From: Leucobacter sp.
GTDB taxonomy: Bacteria > Actinomycetota > Actinomycetes > Actinomycetales > Microbacteriaceae
Length of the DNA stretch: 5,185 nucleotides
Assembly (NCBI GenBank): GCA_017990305.1
Contig: JAGNOB010000172.1
Span: forward strand, 1 to 5,185
Direction of reading: 5' to 3'
Made by a program: the position numbers and the translations under genes. The notes under the pieces were generated by a model. It worked only from the letters and a program-made list of their open reading frames with translations, ran no database searches and was not told the origin of the DNA. Below, piece after piece: positions 4,764-5,185 of this stretch; positions within the stretch are counted from its first letter, which is position 1, and each line of letters begins with the position of its first letter.

Positions 4764-5185
4764 CGTAGACCAGCCAGCGGATTCTCCTGGCGAGAGTAGT
4801 TCGTCGAGTGCCGCTCGAATCGATGTAGCGTAGGTTTCGCCGCCTTCTGGGCCGGGGTGAATCCCGTCTTCAGCGAGGAACTCTGGGGTTCCTGCTACAG
4901 CGGCATCCCAGCGCGCTAGGGTCACACCGCGGTGGGCCTCGGCGAACGCGGTGAGATCTGCGTTGACATCGGCGATCCAGTCGCGTTCTGCGTGCGCGTC
5001 GACGAGCACGAGCCGGCGGTCGCCCACCGCGTCCTTCAGCGCTGCGAGCGCTTCGGCCTCGACGGGGCCGTTGGTGCCGAGCCCGACGACAACTACTTCT
5101 CGGAGGGTGCCCTGCGCGGCCATTCCTGTGACGATATCGACGCCGGCCCACATGCCTCGCGAGACGGCGGCATCGACCTCGATGC
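4752..5185 (-). CDS. SGNH-type esterase/acetyltransferase C-terminal domain, truncated by window edge
   Basis: The frame is open from the right edge to a TAG stop at 4752-4754, giving about 144 visible C-terminal residues; the true start lies outside the window. Counting from the Met encoded at 5153, the sequence shows VVVGLGTNG (21-29), matching the block III region of SGNH hydrolases with the GTNG variant of GxND. It also shows EDGIHPGPEGGETYA (95-109), the block V DxxH motif with Asp96 and His99 as the expected catalytic pair. The preceding residues IEVDAAVSRGMW resemble the 'DA.VSR' region found in SGNH domains fused behind acyltransferase-3 membrane domains (OatA-like cell-envelope O-acetyltransferases). 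An acyltransferase-3/SGNH fusion is therefore the best guess, but a free-standing SGNH hydrolase cannot be excluded because the N-terminus and catalytic serine are not visible. The gene converges on rplQ and shares its terminator. Its role is inferred to be O-acylation or deacylation of an envelope glycan. Confidence 0.75.
   Translation of the reverse strand, partial: IEVDAAVSRGMWAGVDIVTGMAAQGTLREVVVVGLGTNGPVEAEALAALKDAVGDRRLVLVDAHAERDWIADVNADLTAFAEAHRGVTLARWDAAVAGTPEFLAEDGIHPGPEGGETYATSIRAALDELLSPGESAGWSTPRR

Overview
The window comes from a high-GC Gram-positive bacterium, an actinobacterium. The ribosomal-protein and RpoA sequences look most like Microbacteriaceae (Leucobacter-like); that family assignment is inferred from recognised sequence character and gene order, not from a search. 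The gene set is the conserved infA-rpmJ-rpsM-rpsK-rpoA-rplQ cluster at the end of the large ribosomal superoperon, flanked by accessory genes at both ends.

Layout. 1-1399 (+): the 3' part of an FAD-dependent aromatic-ring monooxygenase whose N-terminal nucleotide-binding segment lies outside the window. 1400-1558: a compact regulatory region with a good sigma70-type promoter, a perfect 10-bp inverted repeat over its -35 side, and a 28-nt palindrome in the leader. 1559-4613 (+): infA (IF-1), rpmJ (L36), rpsM (S13), rpsK (S11), rpoA (RNA polymerase alpha, GTG start) and rplQ (L17 with an acidic tail), with gaps of 44-153 nt that hold several RNA hairpins. 4633-4672: a strong 18-bp stem terminator between convergent genes. 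4688-4763: a short tandem repeat of about 16 bp. 4752-5185 (-): the C-terminal part of an SGNH-type esterase domain, probably the tail of an acyltransferase-3/SGNH fusion, running off the right edge.

How the genes work together. IF-1, S13, S11, L36 and L17 serve translation initiation and ribosome assembly, and RpoA nucleates RNA polymerase assembly. They are probably transcribed together from the promoter upstream of infA and stop at the hairpin after rplQ. rpsD (S4) is not between rpsK and rpoA, so the S4 feedback known from the E. coli alpha operon is not expected in that form; a strong double hairpin occupies that gap instead. The monooxygenase and the SGNH protein have no evident functional link to the cluster and mark places where neighbouring gene order has diverged from relatives.

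I see no undescribed multi-gene system here. The noteworthy items are regulatory or structural: the infA promoter repeats, the intergenic hairpins, the internal repeat in the L17 tail, and the 16-bp array carrying copies of the esterase gene's 3' end. There is no gene-free stretch longer than 300 bases.
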